Positions 43,099-51,803 of a DNA stretch of 64,000 nucleotides are shown piece after piece. Every line of letters begins with the position of its first letter. The stretch's first letter is position 1. The translations under genes were made by a program, and so were the position numbers. The notes under the pieces are model-generated. The model saw only the letters and a list, made by a program, of their open reading frames with translations. It was not told the DNA's origin and did not search any database. The DNA comes from an uncultured Pseudovibrio sp. (GTDB lineage: Bacteria; Pseudomonadota; Alphaproteobacteria; Rhizobiales; Stappiaceae). The stretch spans positions 124,001 to 188,000 of the forward strand of contig CANMBS010000005.1 of the NCBI GenBank assembly GCA_947496145.1, read 5' to 3'.

Positions 43099-43989
43099 TT
43101 ACAGCAAAATTATCGCTGTGCCAGTTAATGAGAGCATTGCCCCGCCCCATGCCATTGGGCGGGGCATATTACCTGTACGAGCCCAAAGGAGCGGCAAGAT
43201 AAAGACGGGAGACAACGAACTCAGGACCATTGCAACCGCTGCATCGTAATGCGCTAAAGCGTACAGCAACAGCGAGACCGAAACACCGTAACCAATGAAT
43301 CCCGGCAGCACCACGCGGAACAGAAGCAACCAGCTCATCTCAGCTGGCGCCCTGAAAGATCCAATAGGAAGAAGGCCAACCAGCGCTACAACAAACGCAG
43401 CTCCTGTAACTCTGACAGCTGAAACTGCAATCGGCTCGGTCCCCGCCTGCAAGAGTGGCTTCAAAATAAGAACACCAATACCCTGAGCCGATGCTGAGAT
43501 CACACCCAGCAGCACAACAATCCAAATTCCACCACTGCTACGAACTGAAGCGACCTCCTGAGCAGAGCCGCCATATAGGATTGCGATGCAGATACCCGAG
43601 AGCGCAATTACTATACCCGCCATTTCAATGGGACTCAATGTTTCCCCCAGAAACACAAAGGCAAGCACAGCAACGATTGGTGTCTTTAAAGATAAGAGAA
43701 GCTCTGTTTGTCTCGGCCCTGCACGGCTTAAACACGCCATCAGCGCGAGGTTGCCAGCAAGCACACTCACCAGAATACTGACGGCAAATACTGGCCACTG
43801 AGACCAGTCAACACTCTGCCAGTATCCCAATGCACTTGAGAGCACACATAAAATAGCCCCGGATGTGAGCAACTGAATCCGCGTGAACTCAAAGACCCCA
43901 ATCTGCTTCAGCGGCTTATGTGCCAGCATTGAGCCGCAAGCCCAACCAAAAGACGCCCCTAAAGCAGAGGATATGGCAAGAATAGCCAT
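43099..43989 (-). CDS. EamA/DMT family transporter
   Basis: A 296-aa membrane protein with ten helices in two EamA repeats. One repeat ends in FVFLGETLSPIEMAGIVIALSGI, with the family's GE-x-L-s motif. The other is in the C-terminal third (AVAMVLSSLSPVFILPLLWARTGNMPRPMAWGGAMLS, in part). ATG 43989 is chosen because GGGGAG lies 7 nt before it and the length then fits the family. A longer frame would run through the operator into the HxlR gene. Members export metabolites or drugs. It is divergent from the HxlR regulator, which probably controls it. Confidence 0.88.
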   Translation of the reverse strand: MAILAISSALGASFGWACGSMLAHKPLKQIGVFEFTRIQLLTSGAILCVLSSALGYWQSVDWSQWPVFAVSILVSVLAGNLALMACLSRAGPRQTELLLSLKTPIVAVLAFVFLGETLSPIEMAGIVIALSGICIAILYGGSAQEVASVRSSGGIWIVVLLGVISASAQGIGVLILKPLLQAGTEPIAVSAVRVTGAAFVVALVGLLPIGSFRAPAEMSWLLLFRVVLPGFIGYGVSVSLLLYALAHYDAAVAMVLSSLSPVFILPLLWARTGNMPRPMAWGGAMLSLTGTAIILL

Positions 43990-44008
43990 AGAAATACTCC
44001 CCGCTTTC

Positions 44009-44025
44009 GCTACAATAAATGTAGC
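44009..44025. promoter_or_regulatory. Operator between EamA transporter and HxlR regulator
   Basis: GCTACA-ATAAA-TGTAGC is a perfect 6-bp inverted repeat with a 5-bp AT spacer, centred between the two divergent starts (19 and 28 bp away). Its form fits a dimeric winged-helix HxlR protein, which suggests control of both genes. Confidence 0.65.
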
Positions 44026-44053
44026 ACCAAGAACATAGAAACAGGAAAATCTG

Positions 44054-44386
44054 ATGTCAACAGCAGTTCCAAAGACGGGTGCACCAGTCCGGGGTTCAAA
44101 ATCCGGCAAACCAATTACGGTGCTTTTTGACTTGCTCGGCAGAAGATGGGCGCTCGGTATCCTCTGGAATCTTTCAGATGGACCACTAACCTTCCGCGCA
44201 CTTCAGGCCAATTGTGCCTCCCTGTCCCCAACTGTCCTCAATACGCGCCTGAAGGAACTGCGCGAGTGCGGAATCGTAACCACAGGGCAGGCTGGTTACG
44301 AGTTAACGCAGGAAGGAAAGGAACTGTTCAACCATCTTGAGCCGTTGGGCCAATGGGCGCAATCATGGTCTCACACAGCAAGCTAA
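44054..44386 (+). CDS. HxlR family winged-helix transcriptional regulator
   Basis: A 110-aa protein whose core is the HxlR domain: LLGRRWALGILWNLSDGPLTFRALQANCASLSPTVLNTRLKEL in part, then GIVTT and YELTQEGKEL. These proteins are dimeric and often sense aldehydes, quinones or other electrophiles, sometimes through a Cys. Here a Cys is in QANCASLS and another in RECGIV. It is divergent from the EamA transporter with a palindrome in the 64-bp gap, so control of that exporter is likely. Confidence 0.9.
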   Translation: MSTAVPKTGAPVRGSKSGKPITVLFDLLGRRWALGILWNLSDGPLTFRALQANCASLSPTVLNTRLKELRECGIVTTGQAGYELTQEGKELFNHLEPLGQWAQSWSHTAS

Positions 44387-44446
44387 GATGATCAACCAGC
44401 CAATAGCATGAGCGACCAACAGACCGGACCATACCCTTAGCCTACA

Positions 44447-45301
44447 TCACCTCGAATAACTACACTTCACATCCTTAGATGAGTTGCCCGGTACACCTTT
44501 GCCGCAAGTGACTTCACCAGTGCCATAATCGTAAGAATAGAGCTTCAGAAAACTATAGCCATTCTGCAAAGCATCCTCTGAGGTGTAATAAGCGTAGGTG
44601 CTGTCGATAAACTTCCAAAGTCCGTTGTCTTCCGGGTCTTTCTTCGCTTCACTCAGCGCTCCGTGGCAATCAGATGTATTAGGGTCGATGCTCAGCATAT
44701 CTTCCCACTTAGCTCTGATGTTCTTCTCAATCTTCTGCGTTTCAACCTCCCACTTAAGGTTTGGCACTTCGCTCACGCCAAAACGCAGGTTTTCAAGCTT
44801 TCCGGAGCCACTGCCATAAAGCCCGACACGGCCATCCCACGCATTTATTCTGGTGTTACCACTAAACTTCTCAGCCAGAACTTCAGCAGGACTGGTAGTG
44901 GTCGCATTCCCACCATCACAGGTGGCCAGCACAATCTCATCAGGATGATTGTCCTTAAACGCTGTCGCCAGATTATCCGCAAAATCCTGCGCAGGCCACG
45001 TTCCAACCTGCTTGCAACTGCCATGCATTGTAACCCGTAAGCGAGTAATATCCTCAAACTTCGGCGCATCTGCCGTTACTGGCTGAACACTGCCATCCTT
45101 TTCCATGTAGTAGATATTCCGCATATCTTGCGTCATACGCAGCCACTTCATATCCACCACATCAAGCGGTATAGGATCATTGCAAAACCCCTCAGAAATG
45201 AGAACTCCACTATCAGCGAGTGCACTTTGAGCACTCAAGGCAACCACACACCCCACCATAAAGACCTGCATCCGCGTTCTTCTTGTTGTTTTAAGAGACA
45301 T
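44447..45301 (-). CDS. Secreted protein with a C80/caspase-like peptidase pattern
   Basis: A 284-aa protein with a signal peptide of about 29 residues (cut after ALA). The mature part shows LRVTMHGSC (His93-Gly94), then helix AQDFADNLATAF, then strand DEIVLATCDGG (Cys128), then PAEVLAEKF and a strand. The order strand-His-Gly, helix, strand-Cys is that of clan CD cysteine peptidases. It is closest in pattern to C80 domains (GHG ... LAxxL ... ISLVGC). The rest, about 120 residues, has paired Cys residues. If correct it is an exported Cys peptidase. No toxin or activation domain is visible. Assignment is by pattern, and a non-catalytic relative is possible. Confidence 0.5.
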   Translation of the reverse strand: MSLKTTRRTRMQVFMVGCVVALSAQSALADSGVLISEGFCNDPIPLDVVDMKWLRMTQDMRNIYYMEKDGSVQPVTADAPKFEDITRLRVTMHGSCKQVGTWPAQDFADNLATAFKDNHPDEIVLATCDGGNATTTSPAEVLAEKFSGNTRINAWDGRVGLYGSGSGKLENLRFGVSEVPNLKWEVETQKIEKNIRAKWEDMLSIDPNTSDCHGALSEAKKDPEDNGLWKFIDSTYAYYTSEDALQNGYSFLKLYSYDYGTGEVTCGKGVPGNSSKDVKCSYSR

Positions 45302-45477
45302 CTCCCGTTCCTTTCTTTTTGTCTCTCAAACGACGGCCAACTTCATTCAGTGTGACCTTCGGGTCTTAATGCTGCCTAACAGCTGCTTAATGGCAGCTAA
45401 GTGCTTGCCTGTTGCAATCTCAGTGTTTCTTCAGCCCGGCACTCTAAAATTCTGCACAACGTCCTGTGTAATGGTGA

Positions 45478-46911
45478 GTGATGCAGCAAAAAAAGGCACC
45501 CGTCACAGAACATAAGATCGCATTCATACCTCTGGTGCTGATCACAACAGCCCTGTTCATGACCCTGCGCAATATGCCCATGATGGCGGAAACCGGAATG
45601 CAGATGGTGTTGCTCAACGCAATCACCGTTTTTGCTTTCCTCATCCCTGCCGCATTGATTTCAGCAGAACTGGCAACCGGTTGGCCACAAAACGGTGTCT
45701 TCCACTGGGTAGAAGCAGCGTTCGGCACGCCCGTCGGCTTCACCGCTGTTTTCCTGCAATGGATACAGTCCATCTTCGGCGTCACCACCATCGTGGCCTA
45801 TTCCACCGCCACCCTGACCTACGCCTTCGCACCGGAACTGGGATCAAACCGCTACTACATAACGCTCTCGGTCCTTGTGCTTTACTGGGCCGCCACACTG
45901 ATCAACTTCAAAGGCACCCAAACCTCCGAGAAGATTTCCGGTTACGCCGTCTCTCTCGGTGTCTTTTTCCCATCAGCACTGCTCATTGCTTTTGGAATCT
46001 TTTACCTGTTCTCGGGAAACACCATCGCCCTTGATACTGCCTTCACAACAACCAACTGGGTTCCATCTCTTTCTGACACCACCAGTCTTGTCTTCTTCAT
46101 GAGTTTCGTCTTCGGTTTCGTTGGCATTGAAGTTTCTGCCAGTCACGCCAACGAGGTGGAGAACCCGCAAAAGAACTACCCACGCGCCATCTTCACAGCC
46201 GCAATTGCGGGGTTTTTTATCACACTCGCAGGCGGCTTAGCAGTCTCACTCATTCTTGAAAGAGGCAGTATTTCCAACATTAACGGAGCACTTCAGGCAT
46301 TCTCTGCTTATCTGGAAGTTTTTGGCCTGTCTTTCGTTACTCCGCTTATCGCATTGCTGGTTGCCATAGGTGCCGCCGGTCAGGTGAGCACATGGATTGT
46401 CGGCCCGGTCAAAGGCATGTGGGCCGCCAGCAGGAGAGGTCTGTTACCAGCGCGTTTCGCAAAGGCCAGCAAAAACAATGTCCCCACAGCGCTCCTGCTG
46501 CTGCAAGCCTCCCTCATCTCACTGATAGCTTTTAGTTTTATCGCATTTGAAGATGTGAACCTCGTTTTTCTTGTTCTCACGTCAACAGCAGTACTTATAT
46601 ATTCACTCATGTATCTGCTCATGTTCGCAGCAGCAATCCGCCTGCGTTACACGCACCCCCACACGCCCCGTCCCTATAAAATTCCCGCAGGCAACTGGGG
46701 GATTTGGATACTTGGCAGCATCGGAGTGATAACGGCGATAAGCTGTTTTGTAATCGGCTTTATTCCGCCGCCTGCCCTCCCCGTACCTCAAAGCTATTTT
46801 GAAACACTCATGGTCATTGCGGTCTGCCTTGCTTTGCTTGTTCCAGTCGCAATTTGGTTCTGTCGTCGCAAACAACTTCGACACCTGACTAAAGGGAAGA
46901 GGCCTGAGTGA
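45478..46911 (+). CDS. APC-family amino-acid permease (first of tandem pair)
   Basis: A 477-aa permease with about twelve helices. Helix 1 shows LVLITTALFMTLRNMPMMAE, and helix 2 has LISAELATGWPQNGVFHWVEAAFG, a motif typical of GadC/YjeM-like glutamate and other amino-acid antiporters. FGFVGIEVSASHANEVENPQKNYPRAI (in part) is another family mark. The C-terminus is short and basic. It overlaps the start of a second, related permease by the TGATG junction, so the pair is translationally coupled. Substrate is unknown. The relatives exchange amino acids for their amines. Confidence 0.85.
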   Translation: MMQQKKAPVTEHKIAFIPLVLITTALFMTLRNMPMMAETGMQMVLLNAITVFAFLIPAALISAELATGWPQNGVFHWVEAAFGTPVGFTAVFLQWIQSIFGVTTIVAYSTATLTYAFAPELGSNRYYITLSVLVLYWAATLINFKGTQTSEKISGYAVSLGVFFPSALLIAFGIFYLFSGNTIALDTAFTTTNWVPSLSDTTSLVFFMSFVFGFVGIEVSASHANEVENPQKNYPRAIFTAAIAGFFITLAGGLAVSLILERGSISNINGALQAFSAYLEVFGLSFVTPLIALLVAIGAAGQVSTWIVGPVKGMWAASRRGLLPARFAKASKNNVPTALLLLQASLISLIAFSFIAFEDVNLVFLVLTSTAVLIYSLMYLLMFAAAIRLRYTHPHTPRPYKIPAGNWGIWILGSIGVITAISCFVIGFIPPPALPVPQSYFETLMVIAVCLALLVPVAIWFCRRKQLRHLTKGKRPE

Positions 46912-48350
46912 TGCGCAAAACACCACGCAATCAGCCAAAGCATCACATTTCGCTCTGGCATCTGGTGTTTATGACCACGGCACTGTTCATGACCATGCTC
47001 AACATGCCACTCATGGCGCAAACGGGCATGAAAATCCTGTTCTTCAACACCGCAGTCATCCTCTGCTACATCCTGCCCGTCGCACTCATCTCAGCAGAGC
47101 TGGCTACAGGATGGCCCAAACACGGAGTTTACACGTGGGTACAGGAAGCCTTCGGCGCACCCTTTGGCTTTATGGCGGTATTTTTGCAATGGTTTCAGGC
47201 CATCTTCGCCATGGTCGCCACCGTTGCGTACACCACAGCAGCCCTCGCCTTTGTATTTGACCGCCCTCTTGACGAAAACCCGTGGCTCATGTTCGCCGGG
47301 ACCCTCATAATCTATTGGGGTGCAACCTTCGCCAACTTCAGAGGCACACGAGTGACTAAGCGCATTGCAAGTTACTGCCTGCTCGCTGGTACCATAGTGC
47401 CATCTCTCATCATGATAGGACTGGGACTGCATTACGTATCAGGCCCATCTCACCCTGTGATTGATGTGAGCCTCACCACGCAAAATGTGATCCCGTCACT
47501 CTCCCAGACTTCAACCCTGTTCCTGTTCTTAAGCTTCCTCTTTGGGTTTATCGGCATGGAAGTCTCCGCAGGACACGCGACAGAAGTCCAGAACGTGCGC
47601 CGTACCTACCCGGTTGCAATCTTCATTGCCGCGATGATCGGCTTCACCATGTCACTGTTAGGCGGTTTAACTATCGCTATGATCATTCCCGCCAATGACA
47701 TATCCAACACTCTCGGCGTGCTGCAAACCTACACCATCTTACTTCAGCATTACGGCGTCCCGCAGGTCCTGCCATTTGCAGCAATTCTGATCGCAATAGG
47801 GGCTGCTGGGCAGGTAAGTACATGGGTAGCCGGACCGATCAAAGCACTGGCAGAAGCAGGACGGGATGGAATGCTCCCGCCATTTTTGCATGGCTCAAAC
47901 CTTTATGAGATGCCAGTCCCGCTCATGCTCGTTCAGGGCACGATTGCCACCCTGATCGCTACGGCCTTCATATTGCACGGAAACACAGAGGTTGTGTTTT
48001 TGTACCTCACCTCAACAGCAGTTTTGCTCTATTCGGTGATGTACCTGCTGTTTTATAGTGCGGCGATCCGCCTGCGCTATAAGCGACCCAAAGTTCCACG
48101 TACTTATAGAGTTCCATTTGGAAACTACGGAATTTGGATATTAGGCGGGATTGGCTTCTCAATCTCATTGATCGCCTTCATCATTGGCTTCCGCCCGCCT
48201 GATGAACCTGGCCTGCCCGCAACAACCTATCTGGTAATCATCATTCCAGGCGTTAGCCTGACACTTTCCGTTCCGTTTTTGCTTTTAAAGTTAAGCCAAC
48301 CCAACTGGAAAGCGCCACGGAAAAAGAAAAAGCCGCACCCCACACCATAA
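46911..48350 (+). CDS. APC-family amino-acid permease (second of tandem pair)
   Basis: A 479-aa paralogue of the preceding permease. It shares FMTTALFMTMLNMPLMAQ, ALISAELATGWPKHGVYTWVQEAFGAPFGF and FGFIGMEVSAGHATEVQNVRRTYPVAI (in part), then IAIGAAGQVSTWVAGPIKALAEAGRDG. The pair arose by tandem duplication. ATG 46911 lies in the overlap with the upstream stop, and an in-frame GTG three bases earlier is also possible. The substrate may differ from that of its twin. The next gene, carbonic anhydrase, is convergent. Confidence 0.85.
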   Translation: MRKTPRNQPKHHISLWHLVFMTTALFMTMLNMPLMAQTGMKILFFNTAVILCYILPVALISAELATGWPKHGVYTWVQEAFGAPFGFMAVFLQWFQAIFAMVATVAYTTAALAFVFDRPLDENPWLMFAGTLIIYWGATFANFRGTRVTKRIASYCLLAGTIVPSLIMIGLGLHYVSGPSHPVIDVSLTTQNVIPSLSQTSTLFLFLSFLFGFIGMEVSAGHATEVQNVRRTYPVAIFIAAMIGFTMSLLGGLTIAMIIPANDISNTLGVLQTYTILLQHYGVPQVLPFAAILIAIGAAGQVSTWVAGPIKALAEAGRDGMLPPFLHGSNLYEMPVPLMLVQGTIATLIATAFILHGNTEVVFLYLTSTAVLLYSVMYLLFYSAAIRLRYKRPKVPRTYRVPFGNYGIWILGGIGFSISLIAFIIGFRPPDEPGLPATTYLVIIIPGVSLTLSVPFLLLKLSQPNWKAPRKKKKPHPTP

Positions 48351-48390
48351 AGCGGTGTAAGCATATACGGCTTTTCAAAATCTCATTAAG

Positions 48391-49098
48391 TTACTTCGTA
48401 GTGTCAGCAACAACGGCAGCGTCTTCGCCTGCTTCGGCTCCCTTCAACCGCGCTTGTAAATCTGCTGCATCCTCAAAAAGCTCACTCTCTTTATTCATAA
48501 CCCGCAGTGACCCCGAACCAATATCGAACCACGCACCATGAATGTGCAGGCTGCCCTGTGTCACCAGCTTTTCAATAAACGGAAAGGTCATCAGATTTTT
48601 CAGGCTCTGGCGAATACCAGCATATTCCAGTGCCGTTTGCGGGTCTTCATTCTTATCAACTGGCGTACAGGCCAGCGTAATAGCAGCAGGTTCCAGCATT
48701 TTGATCCATGGACCAACAAACTGCCCGGTCTTGCTCAACTTGCCATTGCTTTCACGAAACGCCTGAACACCACCGCACTTACAGTGTCCCAGCACCACAA
48801 GGTGCTTCACCTTAAGGCCGGTCACAGCATACTCCAGCGCAGCGCTGGTTCCGTGTGTACCACCGCCCTGAATAAACGGAGGCACCAGGTTCGCCACGTT
48901 CCGAACCACAAACAACTCACCCGGTTGAGCGTGGAAAATACCCTCAGGCGTGACCCGGCTGTCACAGCAGGATATCACCATCACCTCAGGTTCCTGACCA
49001 TAAATGGCGAGGTTTTGATATTCCTCTTCAAACTGACGATAAATCCGCTCTTTATAAAGGCCGTATCCAGTCAGCAGTTCTTTTGGAAAATCAGTCAT
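48391..49098 (-). CDS. Beta-class carbonic anhydrase
   Basis: A 235-aa zinc enzyme that interconverts CO2 and bicarbonate. The metal set is complete: Cys in ISCCDSRVTPE (near residue 44), the Asp-Arg dyad of the same motif, and His and Cys in LGHCKCGGVQAF (near 103-106). FVVRNVANLVPPF is the usual core strand. The C-terminus has HGAWFDIGSGSLRVM. It converges on the two permease genes and is preceded on its own strand by the RidA gene. A link between CO2/bicarbonate balance and the permeases is not shown. Confidence 0.95.
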   Translation of the reverse strand: MTDFPKELLTGYGLYKERIYRQFEEEYQNLAIYGQEPEVMVISCCDSRVTPEGIFHAQPGELFVVRNVANLVPPFIQGGGTHGTSAALEYAVTGLKVKHLVVLGHCKCGGVQAFRESNGKLSKTGQFVGPWIKMLEPAAITLACTPVDKNEDPQTALEYAGIRQSLKNLMTFPFIEKLVTQGSLHIHGAWFDIGSGSLRVMNKESELFEDAADLQARLKGAEAGEDAAVVADTTK

Positions 49099-49247
49099 AC
49101 GCCGCCATCTCTTTAGTTTCGGTTTTGTCTGCCTATATAGCTAAGACAAATGAGCTTTCAACTGGCGATAAGACTAGAACTAAAAAAACATTTAGTCCAC
49201 GATCACACTAACTGTCTTTGGCATCTAACCAAAAGTGTTAAGAGACC

Positions 49248-49631
49248 TCAGTTTTTCTGCGCTGTGACTTCAATTTCTACTTTCATTTCTTCCTGAGTGA
49301 GATCACAAATAATCATTGTAGCCGCAGGACGAATATCACCAAAATATTCTCCAAGAACAGCAAACACTGCGTCAACATACGCGCGATCAGTAACCATATA
49401 GCGTGCACGGACAACTTCACTTAACGAACTTCCAGCTTCCTCAAGCGCACCTTTAATGGTCTCCAGTGCATTAACAGCTTGCGCTCCCACATCCTCCGGC
49501 ATTTCCATCGTGGCATAGTTATAGCCAGTGGTACCAGCAACATGGACAAAGTTCCCCTGTGCCACAGCGCGTGAGTACCCGGCTGCTTTTTCAAAAGGTG
49601 AACCCGATGAAATAAGAGTCTTTCCCGACAT
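49248..49631 (-). CDS. RidA/YjgF family protein (reactive enamine/imine deaminase)
   Basis: A 127-aa trimeric RidA-fold protein. ATG 49631 is chosen for its GGGAGG at 5 nt. Family segments are SGSPFEKAAGYSRAV, VHVAGTTGYNYATMEMP, the central QAVNALETIKGALEEAG and the C-terminal PAATMIICDLTQEEMKVEIEVTA (in part). The usual imine-binding Arg before PA is seen as IRPAATM. It probably clears enamine/imine by-products of PLP enzymes or has a related role. It stands alone, about 150 bp upstream of the carbonic anhydrase. Confidence 0.9.
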   Translation of the reverse strand: MSGKTLISSGSPFEKAAGYSRAVAQGNFVHVAGTTGYNYATMEMPEDVGAQAVNALETIKGALEEAGSSLSEVVRARYMVTDRAYVDAVFAVLGEYFGDIRPAATMIICDLTQEEMKVEIEVTAQKN

Positions 49632-49679
49632 TAGAACCTCCCTGAATTTCCGACTCAAACGCGGAATAGCTATAGCTCA

Positions 49680-49917
49680 TATGTATATCAGCTACGCGAT
49701 TGCATCATCCAGACGCAATCAGGAACCGTCTGCTCGTGAAGAGTATCTCTCAAAAGCACTCGGCAGCCTGCAAAACTTAAGAATATACGAAAAAATCCAG
49801 CCCAATGAGGCATGCTTTCAGAACTTGCAAACACCCCTCGGACAACACCTCACGGCTGGCCTGCGTAAGCTCAACGCCCCCGGCAAAGTACCTGCTGCTT
49901 TATTTTATGAAGCTTAA
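49680..49917 (+). CDS. Doubtful small frame (78 aa)
   Basis: A plus-strand frame that could encode ...REEYLSKALGSLQNLRIYEKI... with a basic, helical character. It lacks a ribosome-binding site and overlaps the stop of the convergent small membrane protein by 4 bp. I list it because the interval 49632-49913 would otherwise be empty. It may be a remnant or chance. Confidence 0.2.
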
Positions 49918-50105
49918 TCCGGGGTTCTGGATGAAAAAAAGCAACTCATGCCCAGAGCTGCCCAGAGGCCAACACCGATCCAGTACATGAGCGGATCAAC
50001 GTCTCGATAGATAACATCGTACAAGATTGTGTATCCAGCATACAGATCCCATACCACCCATGCAATCAACACAACCCCTACAAGTCGCCAGAAAAAGCTC
50101 ACCAT
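49914..50105 (-). CDS. Small membrane protein (63 aa)
   Basis: ATG 50105 with GGGAGA about 9-10 nt upstream. The protein has two predicted helices: FFWRLVGVVLIAWVVWDLYAG (in part) and PLMYWIGVGLWAALGMSCF, joined by an acidic turn (YRDVDP). It ends in SSRTPD. The aromatic-rich two-helix hairpin recurs among uncharacterised small membrane proteins. No partner is indicated by context. Confidence 0.55.
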   Translation of the reverse strand: MVSFFWRLVGVVLIAWVVWDLYAGYTILYDVIYRDVDPLMYWIGVGLWAALGMSCFFSSRTPD

Positions 50106-50635
50106 GGGCCAGTTCTCCCTAGCCTTTATTCTACTCCGAAATTGAACAGGGCTCATCTATGTTTTCTCGGGGAACAGTTGAGAATTCCTTGAGATCGAAT
50201 CACAGGCACACCGAAAGGATAATCGATCATTCCTCCTGACCCACTTGCACAATTCTACAACCGCAGGCATACAAAATAAGATCAGCTGAAAGCTGAGCAC
50301 AATCGCCTAATCCAATTGCACTTTAAAATTGCCTGTTTCTATCGATTCTAAAGTGCATAGAATCTTAAACAGGCAGAAATCTTGCTCATTCCTGTGAAGC
50401 TTTATTCATCAAGCAATTGCGGCACAAACAACTAAAATCACCCAAATGTCTATTAAGACTTTGAAATAATTGAACTAAACAGCTCATTCCGCTAGTCAGG
50501 AGAAAAACAACCAAAACTGCAAATGAGCAAAAGCGACAAAACAGATACTAAGTGTCAACATTCCAAGGTGTTGCTTGATAACGAAAAATATTTCTTATTA
50601 AATGCCTGCCGTGTTGTTGTTGGGGGACTACATAC
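50106..50635. other. Long intergenic region upstream of mch, with an interleaved inverted repeat
   Basis: AT-rich and without a gene. The only clear structure is the interleaved repeat at 50317-50374. The mch promoter should lie in the last 200 bp, and GGGGGA serves as its ribosome-binding site. Confidence 0.5.
50317..50374. promoter_or_regulatory. Interleaved inverted repeats with pseudoknot topology
   Basis: TGCACTTTA (50317-50325) is complementary to TAAAGTGCA (50349-50357). GCCTGTTT (50331-50338) is complementary to AAACAGGC (50367-50374). The order a-b-a'-b' prevents simple nested hairpins and gives an H-type pseudoknot if transcribed, or two overlapping operators in DNA. Which strand or gene it serves is unclear. 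Confidence 0.55.
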
Positions 50636-51718
50636 ATGACATTAACTGCGATAAAGACAAAAACGTCTTGCGGCAATTTTTTTGAAGATTTTCAGGTTGG
50701 CCAGATTATAAAACATGGCACACCGAAAACGATAAATGAGGGAGACACAGCCCTCTATACTGCGCTATATGGCTCAAGATTTGCAGTTCAGTCTGGAACT
50801 TCTTATGCAGAGCACATTGGATACCCGAACTACCCATTAGATGACTTACTGGTATTTCATGTAGTCTTTGGCAAGACGGTCAGCGACATTTCACTGAATG
50901 CAGTCGCTAATCTGGGTTATGCGGATTGTCGTTTCCTTGCACCAGTTTATGCAGGTGACACACTTTCAGCGACTTCAGAGGTGATCGGTCTTAAAGAAAA
51001 CTCCAATGGAAAAACCGGCGTTGTTTACGTACGCTCAACTGGCTACCGCCATATCGAGCCGGGAAAGCCTGAAAAAGTTTTAGAGTACACCCGCTGGGTT
51101 ATGGTGAAGAAGCGGGATGAAAACGCGCCTGCGCCAGAAACCGTTCTGCCACAACTGCCAGACGCAATTTCAGAGGACGCGCTTGGACAAGCCGTTCCAG
51201 CGCTTACAATAGAGAACTGGGATTGCGATCTCTCCGGGTCACCATTCCGCTTTGATGACTACGAAGTGGGTGAAAAGATTGACCATGTTGATGGTATGAC
51301 AGTCGAGGAAGCTGAGCATCAGCTTGCAACCCGTCTCTACCAGAACACAGCAAAAGTGCACTTCAACCACCACAGTGAAAAGAACAGCCGTTTTGGCAAG
51401 CGCCTGATTTATGGTGGCCACGTCATTTCCCTTGCCCGCGCCCTCTCCTTTAACGGACTGGGCAATGCCTTCCACATCACAGGCATAAATGCAGGCCGGC
51501 ATGTCGCTCCGCTGTTTGCAGGAGACACTGTTTATTCATGGTCTGAGGTACTGGACAAAAAACAAATTGCAGGCAGAAACGACATCGCAGCAATGCGCCT
51601 TCGTCTGGTAGCAACAAAAGACCTTACCTGCTCCAGCTTCCCTTACAAGGATGCTGATGGGAAATACGAGGCAGGGGTTATTCTTGATTTAGATTACTGG
51701 GTTGTCATTCCCATTTAA
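50636..51718 (+). CDS. mch: Mesaconyl-CoA hydratase (beta-methylmalyl-CoA dehydratase), MaoC double hotdog
   Basis: A 360-aa protein of two MaoC-type hotdog domains. NFFEDFQVGQIIKHGTP, ALYTALYGSRFAVQS, FGKTVSDISLNAVANLGYADCRFLAPVYAGDTLSATSEVIGLKENSNGKTGVVYVRSTG (in parts) and the second-domain catalytic region FNHHSEKNSRFGKRLIYGGHVISLA (in part) match Mch of purple bacteria very closely. It interconverts mesaconyl-C1-CoA and beta-methylmalyl-CoA in the ethylmalonyl-CoA pathway, which replaces the glyoxylate shunt for acetate growth. Other pathway genes (ccr, mcl1) are not adjacent. A good terminator follows. Confidence 0.88.
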   Translation: MTLTAIKTKTSCGNFFEDFQVGQIIKHGTPKTINEGDTALYTALYGSRFAVQSGTSYAEHIGYPNYPLDDLLVFHVVFGKTVSDISLNAVANLGYADCRFLAPVYAGDTLSATSEVIGLKENSNGKTGVVYVRSTGYRHIEPGKPEKVLEYTRWVMVKKRDENAPAPETVLPQLPDAISEDALGQAVPALTIENWDCDLSGSPFRFDDYEVGEKIDHVDGMTVEEAEHQLATRLYQNTAKVHFNHHSEKNSRFGKRLIYGGHVISLARALSFNGLGNAFHITGINAGRHVAPLFAGDTVYSWSEVLDKKQIAGRNDIAAMRLRLVATKDLTCSSFPYKDADGKYEAGVILDLDYWVVIPI

Positions 51719-51745
51719 CTGAGTTTGACTTCTCTGGAAATAACC

Positions 51746-51774
51746 AGCCCGGCACAAAATCTGCCGGGCTTTTA
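51746..51774 (+). terminator. Terminator of mch
   Basis: AGCCCGGCA and TGCCGGGCT form a perfect 9-bp stem, followed by TTTTAT. Confidence 0.9.
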
Positions 51775-51803
51775 TCGATCTCAAAACTGTCAGCTTAAAC
51801 GGG

